A stretch of 10,544 bases of DNA, taken from the NCBI GenBank assembly GCA_013329455.1, contig DUKF01000240.1, positions 1-10,544 of the forward strand, read 5' to 3'. Made by a program: the position numbers and the translations under genes. Under the pieces are notes generated by a model that searched no databases, was not told the DNA's origin, and worked only from the letters and a program-made list of their open reading frames with translations. Source of the stretch: Methanotrichaceae archaeon (lineage in GTDB: Archaea; Halobacteriota; Methanosarcinia; Methanotrichales; Methanotrichaceae). This document shows positions 1 to 6,692 of this stretch, one piece after another; the stretch's first letter is position 1, and the number at the start of each line of letters is the position of its first letter.

Positions 1-1328
1 AGCCTGAAGGCGTATATGGCGGTAAGAAGTGCCGCAACGATTGCGAATACGTAAGGAAGCCAACCCATTCCGAGAGCACCGTGCTCGTAAGCTGCGATGA
101 TGACCTCGTCCTTGCTGAAGAATCCCGTGGTCAGGGGGAACCCGGCCAGTGTGAGGGATCCTGCGAGCATCGTAAGGCCGGTCCACTTCATCGACTTCAG
201 AACGCCACCCATCTCCCTCATATCGTTGGTACCGACGGCGTGAATCACGCTTCCGGCACAGAGGAAGAGGAGGGCTTTGAAGAAGGAGTGGCCGATCAGA
301 TGGAACATCGAAACGCCGACGGCAGATGCGCCGACGGCGGCTCCGACACCGAGGCCAGCCATCATGTATCCAAGCTGGCTGACTGTCGAATAAGCCAGGA
401 CCCTCTTGATGTCGAACATTACAATGCCCATCGTCGCTGCGAATAGTGCTGTGAAACCGCCAACGTACGCGACCACCATCAAAGCGTTGGGTGCCGCATA
501 GAAGAGCGGGAACATCCTCGCAACCAGGTAGACGCCCGCGGTAACCATGGTGGCAGCGTGTATCATCGCCGATACCGTGGTGGGACCTTCCATGGCGTCA
601 GGAAGCCAGACGTGCAGCGGGAACTGACCAGACTTGCCGACAGCTCCACCGAACAAGAGTATTGCAATCCAGGTGAGCTGGTCGGGTGGGATCAGCGTCA
701 GGCTGTCGTAGATCGTCTGGAACTGGAGCAGATATGCCCCTTCTGGCAGGACCAGGTTCAGCTTCGCCATGTTGGTGTAGAGCAGAATTATTCCTGCGAG
801 GAACATGACGTCTCCGACCCTGGTCACCAGGAAGGCCTTCTTGGCGGCGGAGGCCGCAGAGGGCTTTCTGTACCAGAACCCGATGAGCAGGTAAGAACAA
901 AGACCTACAAGCTCCCAGAATATGAATAGCTGAAGCAGGTTGTCCGAGAAGACGAGGCCCAGCATCGCTGCGGTGAAGAGGCCTGCCTCGGCAAAGTACC
1001 TGGCCATTCCGGGGTCGCCTTCCATGTACCCAAGAGCATAGGTATGGATCATGGTACAGACGAAGGTGACCATCAGGAGCATCACTATAGCCAGTGGATC
1101 TATCAGTATCCCAGCGTTGAAGCTTGCGAACCAATGCATTGATTGGTGCACAATCTCATTGTTGGGGTAGATCTCCCTGAATATCCCGAAGGATAGTATG
1201 AATCCTGCGAAGGTCGCCAGAACTGTAAAGAACCCGCCGCCCTTTGGCAGATGCCAACCCAGGAAGATCGTGAGCACGAAGGCCAGTATCGGCAAGCCTA
1301 CGATCAAATAGGCGTAATCTTGATACAT
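1..1328 (-). CDS. fpoL: FpoL, proton-pumping membrane subunit (NuoL/ND5 family), 3' part missing
   Basis: Large antiporter-like subunit of the F420H2:methanophenazine oxidoreductase (archaeal complex I), in the distal membrane arm and moving H+ across the membrane. The frame is open from an ATG at 1328-1326 to the window edge, giving 442 codons; the C-terminal third, including the expected lateral helix, is missing. Key family residues are present: Glu139 in FWELVGLCSY, Lys232 in GKSGQFPLHVWLPDAMEGPT (the TM7 lysine), His347 and Lys351 in HLIGHSFFKALLFL, and Lys406 in FFSKDE. Many hydrophobic helices are evident. A GAGGTGG ribosome site lies 7-8 nt before the ATG, and the start is 4 nt past the fpoK stop, so it belongs to the same transcript. 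FpoM and FpoN are relatives; the position after FpoK and the long N-terminal segment before the FWE motif favour FpoL. Confidence 0.95.
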   Translation of the reverse strand, partial: MYQDYAYLIVGLPILAFVLTIFLGWHLPKGGGFFTVLATFAGFILSFGIFREIYPNNEIVHQSMHWFASFNAGILIDPLAIVMLLMVTFVCTMIHTYALGYMEGDPGMARYFAEAGLFTAAMLGLVFSDNLLQLFIFWELVGLCSYLLIGFWYRKPSAASAAKKAFLVTRVGDVMFLAGIILLYTNMAKLNLVLPEGAYLLQFQTIYDSLTLIPPDQLTWIAILLFGGAVGKSGQFPLHVWLPDAMEGPTTVSAMIHAATMVTAGVYLVARMFPLFYAAPNALMVVAYVGGFTALFAATMGIVMFDIKRVLAYSTVSQLGYMMAGLGVGAAVGASAVGVSMFHLIGHSFFKALLFLCAGSVIHAVGTNDMREMGGVLKSMKWTGLTMLAGSLTLAGFPLTTGFFSKDEVIIAAYEHGALGMGWLPYVFAIVAALLTAIYAFR

Positions 1329-1332
1329 CCCT

Positions 1333-1635
1333 TTACCACCTCAGTGCGTTGATGTTATCCAGTTCTATGGTCCCATACAGCCTGTACAGCACGATCAGTA
1401 TGGCGAATCCAACGCCTGCCTCAGCAGCGGCCAGGGCGATGGAGAACAGGGCGAAGACCTGGCCGTTTACGTTGGGCAGGTATGCCGAGAAAGCCACCAG
1501 ATTGATGTTTGCGCTGTTCAGCAGGATCTCCACGCACATCATAAGCTTGATACCGTTCCGCTGCGTCAAAAGGCCGTAAAGGCCGATGGTGAACATCGTG
1601 GACGCCAGCAGCACGTAAAGCACTAGTGGGATCAT
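1333..1635 (-). CDS. fpoK: FpoK, small membrane subunit (NuoK/ND4L family)
   Basis: A 100-residue membrane subunit next to FpoJ and FpoL that helps link the quinone-type site to the antiporter subunits. Three hydrophobic helices are visible. The two conserved membrane glutamates of NuoK are present: Glu36 in [14 protein letters not shown] and Glu72 in [11 protein letters not shown]. The length matches the usual ~100 residues. I chose the ATG at 1635-1633 because GGAGG lies 7 nt upstream (1643-1647). An in-frame GTG at 1653 would add six residues (reading MEGGKQ) that simply translate the ribosome site, so it is unlikely. The start is 22 nt after the stop of the fpoJ C-terminal gene. Confidence 0.96.
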   Translation of the reverse strand: MIPLVLYVLLASTMFTIGLYGLLTQRNGIKLMMCVEILLNSANINLVAFSAYLPNVNGQVFALFSIALAAAEAGVGFAILIVLYRLYGTIELDNINALRW

Positions 1636-1657
1636 CTGTTTTCCTCCCTCCACGCCG

Positions 1658-1924
1658 TCATCTGGGCAACTCCTTTCTTGCGACGTATATCGCTCCGATC
1701 AGGGCTGCCAGAAGCACCAAGGAGAGCACCTCGAATGGGAAGAGATAGATTGTGAAGATTTCAACACCGATCTCCCCTATTCCGCTCTCAGGGGTCCTGG
1801 CCCCCTCTCTCGGCTCGAAACTGTACGAACCATTCTCCTCGCCGCCCCATGGTGTCGCTGCGAGGAATACGATCAGCGTAGCCAGAAAGACCAGCATTAA
1901 AATCGCTGTTTTTACCTTAACCAT
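1658..1924 (-). CDS. fpoJ: FpoJ C-terminal half (NuoJ/ND6 C-terminal family)
   Basis: An 88-residue membrane protein corresponding to the last part of NuoJ. It has an N-terminal hydrophobic helix (about residues 6-24), a polar loop rich in Gly, Glu and Pro (26-52), then the family C-terminal helix with [20 protein letters not shown] (62-81). In bacteria these parts are one protein; in Methanosarcinales NuoJ is typically carried as two genes, so this is the second of the pair and not a broken gene. The ATG at 1924 overlaps the end of the preceding gene by 8 nt, and GGAGGAG sits 4 nt upstream inside the preceding coding sequence. This points to coupled translation and a fixed 1:1 ratio of the halves. 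Confidence 0.93.
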   Translation of the reverse strand: MVKVKTAILMLVFLATLIVFLAATPWGGEENGSYSFEPREGARTPESGIGEIGVEIFTIYLFPFEVLSLVLLAALIGAIYVARKELPR

Positions 1925-2216
1925 GGGACTCCTCCTCCATCAACGTCCTCCTCGTGAGCATTACTGCGAAGAGTATCAGCACTCCAACCGCCCCGATGTA
2001 CACCAGAACCTGGGCCACCCCGACAAAGGTGGCGTTCAGGAATACGTATAACACAGCCACTGCGACAAAGCTCCCTAGGAGATACAAAGCGCTGTGGACC
2101 ATATTTCTGGAGTAGACGGTGAGGATTGAGAGGCCGAGGATTATCACTGCGAACAAGGAGAACGCTCCAAGCTCTATCAGGAACCTTATGTCGTAAAACT
2201 GAGTCAGATCTATCAT
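1917..2216 (-). CDS. fpoJ: FpoJ N-terminal half (NuoJ/ND6 N-terminal family)
   Basis: A 99-residue membrane subunit matching the N-terminal three helices of NuoJ. The signature is SRNMVHSALYLLGSFVAVAV (36-55) followed by NATFVGVAQVLVYIGAVGVL (61-80), with the glycine-rich helix (YIGAVGVLILFAVML) that carries the family's pi-bulge region. The protein ends in a short charged tail, [11 protein letters not shown]. The start is the ATG at 2216 with GGAGGT 9 nt upstream. It lies 20 nt after the fpoI stop and overlaps the C-terminal half by 8 nt. Together the two products total 187 residues, about the length of a one-piece NuoJ. Confidence 0.94.
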   Translation of the reverse strand: MIDLTQFYDIRFLIELGAFSLFAVIILGLSILTVYSRNMVHSALYLLGSFVAVAVLYVFLNATFVGVAQVLVYIGAVGVLILFAVMLTRRTLMEEESHG

Positions 2217-2236
2217 CCGGTCTCAACCTCCGATAG

Positions 2237-2797
2237 TTATTCTGCCTTCTTCTTGGCAGCCTTCTCGCCGGAACCCTTTTCTCCTTCTTCTGCGGCCTTC
2301 GCTTTGGCTGCCTTCGCCTTCTTGGCCTTTGCAGCCTCTGCGGCCTTCCTCTTCTTCTCCTCTGCGGCCTTCCTCGCCTCTTCGGCAAGCTCAGCCAGCT
2401 CCTGGTCGGTGTACTTGCCGACGGCGATCTTCTCGGGACTGTATACTAGATCGTCCCTTTCCCATCCTGCAATCTCGAAGACCTTCGACATCGTCAGACA
2501 GTCCGCCGGGCAGTCGTCGACACAGAGGCCGCAGAACATACACCTACCATAATCGATCTGAGGATACTTCTGCTTCTTATTTTTGAGCGGGTTTCCGCGC
2601 TTGTAGGGTACCAGTTCGATGCAGTCATTGGGGCAGATCCTGGCACAGGCACCACAACCGATGCACTTCCTGATATCCAGAACATGAACGCCCCTCTCCA
2701 CATCGGGAAGATCCATTGTCTTCTCTGGATAGAGACGAGTGACCTCTACGCCACTCACCGAGCGCTTGAGGGTCATTTTGAGGTTCTTAAGCACCAT
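2237..2797 (-). CDS. fpoI: FpoI, two-cluster [4Fe-4S] subunit with lysine/alanine-rich tail
   Basis: An iron-sulfur subunit of the connecting arm (NuoI family) that relays electrons towards FpoB. Two ferredoxin motifs are complete: Cys45-Cys48-Cys51-Cys55 (CIGCGACARICP) and Cys86-Cys89-Cys92-Cys96 (CMFCGLCVDDCP). The conserved core ends near residue 133. After it comes an unusual ~50-residue tail (134-186) built of Ala, Lys and Glu, with 15 lysines and 2 arginines in residues 142-186, probably helical then disordered. I recall a similar lysine-rich FpoI extension described for Methanosaeta thermophila and proposed to dock ferredoxin, since these organisms lack FpoF; that role is inferred here. 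The ATG at 2797 has GAGGTGAT about 5 nt upstream, overlapping the fpoH stop region. Confidence 0.95.
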   Translation of the reverse strand: MVLKNLKMTLKRSVSGVEVTRLYPEKTMDLPDVERGVHVLDIRKCIGCGACARICPNDCIELVPYKRGNPLKNKKQKYPQIDYGRCMFCGLCVDDCPADCLTMSKVFEIAGWERDDLVYSPEKIAVGKYTDQELAELAEEARKAAEEKKRKAAEAAKAKKAKAAKAKAAEEGEKGSGEKAAKKKAE

Positions 2798-2808
2798 TGA
2801 TCATCACC

Positions 2809-3855
2809 TCATGCAAAGTACAGGCCTACAGCTACGGCCCACGCCAAATTGACCATCGATAGCGGCAGCATTACCTTCCATCCAAGATCGGTGACCTGAT
2901 CGATTCTGAACCTGAGCAAGGATACTCTGATCCATATCAATGCCACAAGCACTATCAGCAGCTTCATGAAGAACCAGATCATCGGCGATATAAAGGATAT
3001 CACCGGAATGACCGGACCGTTCCAGCCACCCAGATAGAGAAGAACTAGCAAGATAGCGCCCAGAAGCATGCTGTTGTACTCCTGGAAGTAGAGCAGACCG
3101 AATCTGATTCCGCTGTACTCTGTGTTATAACCGGCTATGATCTCCTCCTCGGCCTCGGTCTGATCGAAGGGCATCCTCCCTAGATCAGTGATGAGGGCGA
3201 TGGTGAATATAATGAAACCGAGCGGCTGGGCGACAGCGAACCAGATGCTCTGGGCCTGGACGATCTCTACCAGATTCAGGCTGTGAGCCATTATGGCGAC
3301 GCTGATCACGCAGACACCCATCGGAACCTCATAGGAGATCATCCTGGCGACGCCTCTGAAGGCTCCGAGCATCGAGTACTTGTTGTTCGAAGACCAGCCT
3401 GCCATGAATGCGGATATCGCCATCAGGCTGAGGACAGCTTCCACATAGAGGGCGCTGATGTCCATATTGGCCACCACCAACGGAATCTCTTTTCCGTCTA
3501 TGATCACGGCTCCGAAGGGAATCGCTCCTGCCACCAACATGGTGGTCGCACTCGCAACGATCGGGGCCCAGACGTAGACCGGCTTGTCCGCGCCTCTTGG
3601 GATGATGTCCTCCTTGGTGAATAGCTTGATAGCGTCAGCGCCGAGCTGGAGAATTCCCCATCGGCCACCGACTCTGTTGGGACCATACCTGGCCTGAAGG
3701 TCGCCCATCACTTTCCTCTCGAGCCAGACGACGGCCATCGCGCCCACATTGATGACCGAGGCGAGGATGGCTGCGCCGACCAGCCCGATTATAAATGCGT
3801 ATAACTTGGGCTCCTGGGCTGCAAATTCAGTGATCGCAGATAATACCAAATTCAT
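2809..3855 (-). CDS. fpoH: FpoH, membrane anchor subunit (NuoH/ND1 family)
   Basis: A membrane subunit that forms the floor of the electron-acceptor cavity (methanophenazine here) and joins the connecting module to the membrane arm. The length of 348 residues is typical. Signatures are WLERKVMGDLQARYGPNRVG (44-63), the polar loop GRMPFDQTEAEEEIIAGYNT (226-245), and YSGIRFGLLYFQEY (247-260). About eight hydrophobic helices are visible. The start is slightly uncertain: GGAGG at 3858-3862 is only 2 nt before the ATG at 3855, but 8 nt before an in-frame TTG at codon 3 (3849-3847), which has better spacing. The ribosome site overlaps the fpoCD stop, implying coupled translation. Confidence 0.95.
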   Translation of the reverse strand: MNLVLSAITEFAAQEPKLYAFIIGLVGAAILASVINVGAMAVVWLERKVMGDLQARYGPNRVGGRWGILQLGADAIKLFTKEDIIPRGADKPVYVWAPIVASATTMLVAGAIPFGAVIIDGKEIPLVVANMDISALYVEAVLSLMAISAFMAGWSSNNKYSMLGAFRGVARMISYEVPMGVCVISVAIMAHSLNLVEIVQAQSIWFAVAQPLGFIIFTIALITDLGRMPFDQTEAEEEIIAGYNTEYSGIRFGLLYFQEYNSMLLGAILLVLLYLGGWNGPVIPVISFISPMIWFFMKLLIVLVALIWIRVSLLRFRIDQVTDLGWKVMLPLSMVNLAWAVAVGLYFA

Positions 3856-3861
3856 TCCCTC

Positions 3862-5574
3862 CTACCTGTCCACCTCGCTGGTGCAAGCGTCCATGCTGCC
3901 CGCGATGGCGACGACGTCGGCTATGTAGGTACCCTCAAGCAACGGGGGAAGGGCCTGGAAGTAAGCGTAGACCGGTCCTCTCGCCTTCACCTTGACCGGC
4001 TTATCGGACCCGTCGCTCACCACGAAGAAGCCCATCTCTCCTCGGTGGTCTTCTACGCGGTAGTAGGCCTCGCCCGGATCCGGCTTGATCCTCTTGGGCA
4101 GCTTCTCCTGTATGGGACCACTTGGGATCTGGTCTAGGCACTGCTCTATGATGTAGCAGCTCTCGACGATCTCGTCGAGCCTCACCTCGATCCTTGCCTT
4201 AGAGTCGCCCTCCTTCCTTGTGATCACGTCGAAGTCCATCTCCTTGTAGAGGAGGTACGGATCTTCCCGCCTCATGTCGTAAGGAGTATCTGACGCCCTA
4301 AGGGGCGGGCCTGAGACGCCCAGCCTTCTCGCCTCCGATGGTGACAAGACTCCGACCCCCTCCATCCTCTTATTGTAGATGCTGTCGGAAAGGAAGAGCT
4401 CCTTGTACTCCTCGGTCTTTTGCCTGACCTTCTTGAGGACGTCCAGAGTCATATCTTTGAACCCGTCAGGAAGGTCGTTTCGGACTCCGCCGAAACGGAC
4501 GAAGCTGTGATTGATTCTCGCACCCGTCACGCTCTCTATGCAGGTGAGAACGTCCTCTCGGTCAATGATCATGTACAGGAACGGGCAGAACACAGCGCTC
4601 CCGATGAGGGTCAAAAACTCGCCGGTCCCGAGAAGGTGGCTCTGAATCCTGGACAGCTCCTCCAGGATCATCCGGATGTACTGGGCCCTTTCAGGAGCTT
4701 CAATTCCAAGAAGCCTCTCAACAGAACCACAGTAGGCCTCGTTGTTGGTGAGCGCAGCCATGTAACAGAGCCTGTCGGTTATGGGTATGCCCTGCACATA
4801 GGTTCTGTTCTCCATTATCTTCTCGATCCCTTTGTGGATGTAGCCGACGTCCAGGAAGGCCTTCTTCACCCTCTCACCATCCACCAGGAGGTCTAGGAGA
4901 AAAGGTCCGGGCACGACGGCGTGCTGGGGCCCCAGGTGGAGGATCATCTCAGACTCCCCTTTTATCTCCATCTCTTCCCTCTCCCGGAGGGAAGGGTACT
5001 TTGGCCTCTCGACTGGGACAGTCCCAGCCTCGATCTCGGCCTCGGTGGGAGGGATGTGGTACTCCATGTAGCCCTCTGAGTTGATCCTCTCTATGGCCCT
5101 CTCAGCGGTGGTGTAGTCGGGGTAGCCCTTGTAGTCCTTCCTCCAGGGCCAGACTCCTACCAGCTCGTCTGAAAGCAGAAGGGGATATAGCTCAGGATGG
5201 TCTTCGAAGTTGATCCCCAGCATCTCCCAGATCTCGCGCTCGTACCAGTTGGCGTTCCAGAAAAGGCCTGTCAGGGACTTGACTGAGGGGTTGTCCCGGG
5301 GGGTCTTCACTTTCAGAAGCGCAACCACCTGATGTGCGCCGTGGCTTGCGAGCAGCTCTGTGACCTCAAAGAGGCCTTCATTGATCTTGTCCACGCCCGC
5401 AGCGCCAGAATAGTGGTCGAAGTTGTGATTGTCCCTCAAATACTTACAGACGTCCACGATCTTGTCTGGTTTGATCGTGGCCCAGAGTTGACGCTCGGGA
5501 TCAACCTTTGCATCCTCGATCGCTCCCGGAAAGGCCGACTGCAGGGCGCTCAAGACATCATTTGCAGTTGTCAA
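3862..5574 (-). CDS. fpoCD: FpoCD, fused NuoC-like and NuoD-like subunit
   Basis: A single 570-residue protein joining two connecting-arm subunits. Residues 1-145 are NuoC-like, with NANWYEREIWEMLGI (107-121) and FEDHPELYPLLLSDE (123-137). Residues about 146-205 form a charged linker. Residues about 206-570 are NuoD-like: LGPQHAVVPGPFLLDL (214-229), DVGYIHKGIEKIMENRTYVQ (242-261), SRIQSHLLGTGEF (308-320) and the terminal DVVAIAGSMDACTSEVDR. The first NuoD loop keeps His218, but the second His of the quinone-type GPQHPxxHG loop is Pro222, as I recall for methanophenazine-using FpoD. Tyr271 (RLCYMAAL) fits the conserved acceptor-site tyrosine. The start codon is TTG at 5574 with GGAGGAG (5582-5588) 7 nt upstream. 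C-D fusions are known in bacteria such as E. coli NuoCD; in Methanosarcina the genes are separate. Confidence 0.94.
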   Translation of the reverse strand: MTTANDVLSALQSAFPGAIEDAKVDPERQLWATIKPDKIVDVCKYLRDNHNFDHYSGAAGVDKINEGLFEVTELLASHGAHQVVALLKVKTPRDNPSVKSLTGLFWNANWYEREIWEMLGINFEDHPELYPLLLSDELVGVWPWRKDYKGYPDYTTAERAIERINSEGYMEYHIPPTEAEIEAGTVPVERPKYPSLREREEMEIKGESEMILHLGPQHAVVPGPFLLDLLVDGERVKKAFLDVGYIHKGIEKIMENRTYVQGIPITDRLCYMAALTNNEAYCGSVERLLGIEAPERAQYIRMILEELSRIQSHLLGTGEFLTLIGSAVFCPFLYMIIDREDVLTCIESVTGARINHSFVRFGGVRNDLPDGFKDMTLDVLKKVRQKTEEYKELFLSDSIYNKRMEGVGVLSPSEARRLGVSGPPLRASDTPYDMRREDPYLLYKEMDFDVITRKEGDSKARIEVRLDEIVESCYIIEQCLDQIPSGPIQEKLPKRIKPDPGEAYYRVEDHRGEMGFFVVSDGSDKPVKVKARGPVYAYFQALPPLLEGTYIADVVAIAGSMDACTSEVDR

Positions 5575-5589
5575 CGATGAACTCCTCCT

Positions 5590-6162
5590 CTAATAGCCTC
5601 TCTTGTCCTCACGCTGCTTGATCTTCTCCTGAAGCCCTCTGAAACCCTCGATGAACTTCTCAGGCCTGGGCGGACAGCCCGGGACGTAGACGTCTATTGG
5701 GAAGAACCTGCCGGTATTGTTTATGATGTTGTAAGAGTCGTAGAAGGGTCCGCCAGAGATTGCGCACTCGCCTATCGCCATGACCCACTTTGGCTCCGGT
5801 ATTTGTTCCCACAGGTTCTTGATCGCCGGCAGATACTTTCTGGTTATGTACCCGCTGATGATCATGACGTCGACCTGCCTTGGAGTGGCACGGGGAAAGA
5901 TCCCGAACCGGTCGCAGTCGTAGGGGGGACATCCGAAGACGAGCATCTCGACGCCGCAGCATCCCATTGGTTGCATCAGGAACCAAAGGGAGTTCTTCCT
6001 GCCCCAGTTGAGGACGTTCTTGATGGGGCCCATCTCGATGATCTCGTGAATCTTCTCCGTGGTGGTAAACCAGACATCCGTCAGGGGTTTGCCCCAGATC
6101 GTCCACTTCTCCAATTCCTCATCAACCACAACAGGCAGAGGTATGACATCGCTTATACCCAA
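5590..6162 (-). CDS. fpoB: FpoB, N2 iron-sulfur cluster subunit (NuoB/PSST family)
   Basis: Carries the last [4Fe-4S] cluster (N2 type), which hands electrons to the acceptor at the membrane. The four expected ligands are present: the adjacent Cys68-Cys69 (MGCCGVEML), Cys133 (GECAISGGPFYDSY) and Cys163 (DVYVPGCPPRPE). Other family blocks are YDCDRFGIFPRATPRQVDVM (81-100) and ISGYITRKYLPAIKNLWEQI (102-121). Cys78 and Cys83 are additional cysteines beside the cluster loop. The length of 190 residues is normal. The start is a TTG at 6162 overlapping the last 10 nt of fpoA, chosen because GGAGG (6170-6174) lies 7 nt upstream. The next gene, fpoCD, begins 15 nt after its stop. Confidence 0.95.
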   Translation of the reverse strand: MGISDVIPLPVVVDEELEKWTIWGKPLTDVWFTTTEKIHEIIEMGPIKNVLNWGRKNSLWFLMQPMGCCGVEMLVFGCPPYDCDRFGIFPRATPRQVDVMIISGYITRKYLPAIKNLWEQIPEPKWVMAIGECAISGGPFYDSYNIINNTGRFFPIDVYVPGCPPRPEKFIEGFRGLQEKIKQREDKRGY

Positions 6163-6548
6163 CGCAACGCCTCCTTCTTAATGGCATAGAGCAACCCGAT
6201 CAATAGCACGACGATGAATATCAGCATGTCAATGACTGCTATGTTCACTCCTCCCAAGGTGGGTATCACATCGGAAGCGTAGACGTAGATCCACGGATAG
6301 AGAAAGAGAACCTCAACGTCGAAGATCACAAAGACGATGGCAAAGAGGTAATACTGGACGTTATACTGTATTATAGCGTCCCGCACCGGCCTCAGACCGC
6401 CTTCATAGGTTGAACCTTTCTGAAAAGTTGGTTTCAGAGGAGATATGATCTTCACGGCAGCCAACGCGCCAATAGGCACAATAGCACCTATTACCAAAAA
6501 CATAATAAGTGGGATATAATAGTCCGCTGCCACCATTTCGCCGCTCAT
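6153..6548 (-). CDS. fpoA: FpoA, small membrane subunit (NuoA/ND3 family)
   Basis: First gene of the leftward operon. A 131-residue membrane subunit with three hydrophobic helices (about 12-35, 66-88 and 101-123). The long first loop has the family pattern GSTYEGGLRPVRDA, then NVQYYLFAIVFVIFDVEVLF (63-82), the core NuoA signature. The loop reads YEGG where many NuoA proteins have YECG, so the loop cysteine is absent. The start is the ATG at 6548 with GGAGGT (6554-6559) 5 nt upstream. A TATA box lies about 43 nt before the start. The coding end overlaps fpoB by 10 nt. Confidence 0.95.
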   Translation of the reverse strand: MSGEMVAADYYIPLIMFLVIGAIVPIGALAAVKIISPLKPTFQKGSTYEGGLRPVRDAIIQYNVQYYLFAIVFVIFDVEVLFLYPWIYVYASDVIPTLGGVNIAVIDMLIFIVVLLIGLLYAIKKEALRWV

Positions 6549-6590
6549 TTTTTACCTCCGTTAGCCGTAAGAGCTAAACACAAGTTACTG

Positions 6591-6599
6591 ATATAAAAG
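6591..6599 (-). promoter_or_regulatory. TATA box of the fpo operon
   Basis: On the minus strand the sequence reads CTTTTATAT, a good archaeal TATA box, preceded by a purine-rich AAACC stretch that could act as the TFB-recognition element. Transcription would start about 25 nt downstream, near 6566-6570, leaving a leader of roughly 20 nt with the fpoA ribosome site GGAGGT. No other promoter-like gap of this size is seen inside the fpo cluster, so it probably serves the whole operon. Confidence 0.7.
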
Positions 6600-6620
6600 G
6601 TTTATGAGAAAATCGACTAG

Positions 6621-6644
6621 CATCACGACCGCTAAGCGGTGATG
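6621..6644. repeat. Palindrome between divergent promoters, operator-like
   Basis: A perfect dyad ACCGCT-A-AGCGGT occupies 6628-6640. It is nested with an outer pair CATCAC (6621-6626) and GTGATG (6639-6644), partly overlapping the inner arms. It lies about 20 bp upstream of the fpo TATA box and 10-25 bp upstream of the TATA-like element of the rightward gene, where a regulator could affect both. A one-base loop makes an RNA hairpin role less likely than a protein-binding site. The function is inferred. Confidence 0.5.
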
Positions 6645-6652
6645 TCGTCGGT

Positions 6653-6660
6653 CTTAAAAC
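6653..6660 (+). promoter_or_regulatory. Weak TATA-like box for the deoxyhypusine synthase gene
   Basis: CTTAAAAC at this position is a degenerate archaeal TATA box. A start about 25 nt on, near 6682, would give a ~10-nt leader containing GGGTGAG (6681-6687) before the GTG at 6693. It matches the consensus less well than the divergent fpo box. Confidence 0.4.
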
Positions 6661-6692
6661 GCGTCAAACTGGGATAATTCGGGTGAGTTTCG

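Noticed and set aside
598..1134. A 178-codon minus-strand open frame inside fpoL
   Set aside because: It lies in another frame of fpoL, is rich in Arg/Pro/His, and matches no family, while the fpoL frame has all expected motifs.
1658..2216. fpoJ halves as a frameshifted pseudogene
   Set aside because: Each half has its own good ribosome site and start, and the split is the usual arrangement in Methanosarcinales.
1912..2388. A 158-codon Arg/Pro-rich minus-strand open frame resembling a basic protein
   Set aside because: It is the shifted reading of the Lys/Ala codon run of fpoI and of the fpoJ N-terminal gene; its composition is a by-product.
2253..2552. Plus-strand Ala/Phe/Ser-rich open frame and low-complexity repeats
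   Set aside because: Antisense of the fpoI tail; the repeats come from repeated Lys, Ala and Glu codons, not from a DNA repeat.
4420..4896. Plus-strand 158-codon open frame
   Set aside because: Antisense to the NuoD-like part of fpoCD, with no ribosome site and no recognisable domain.
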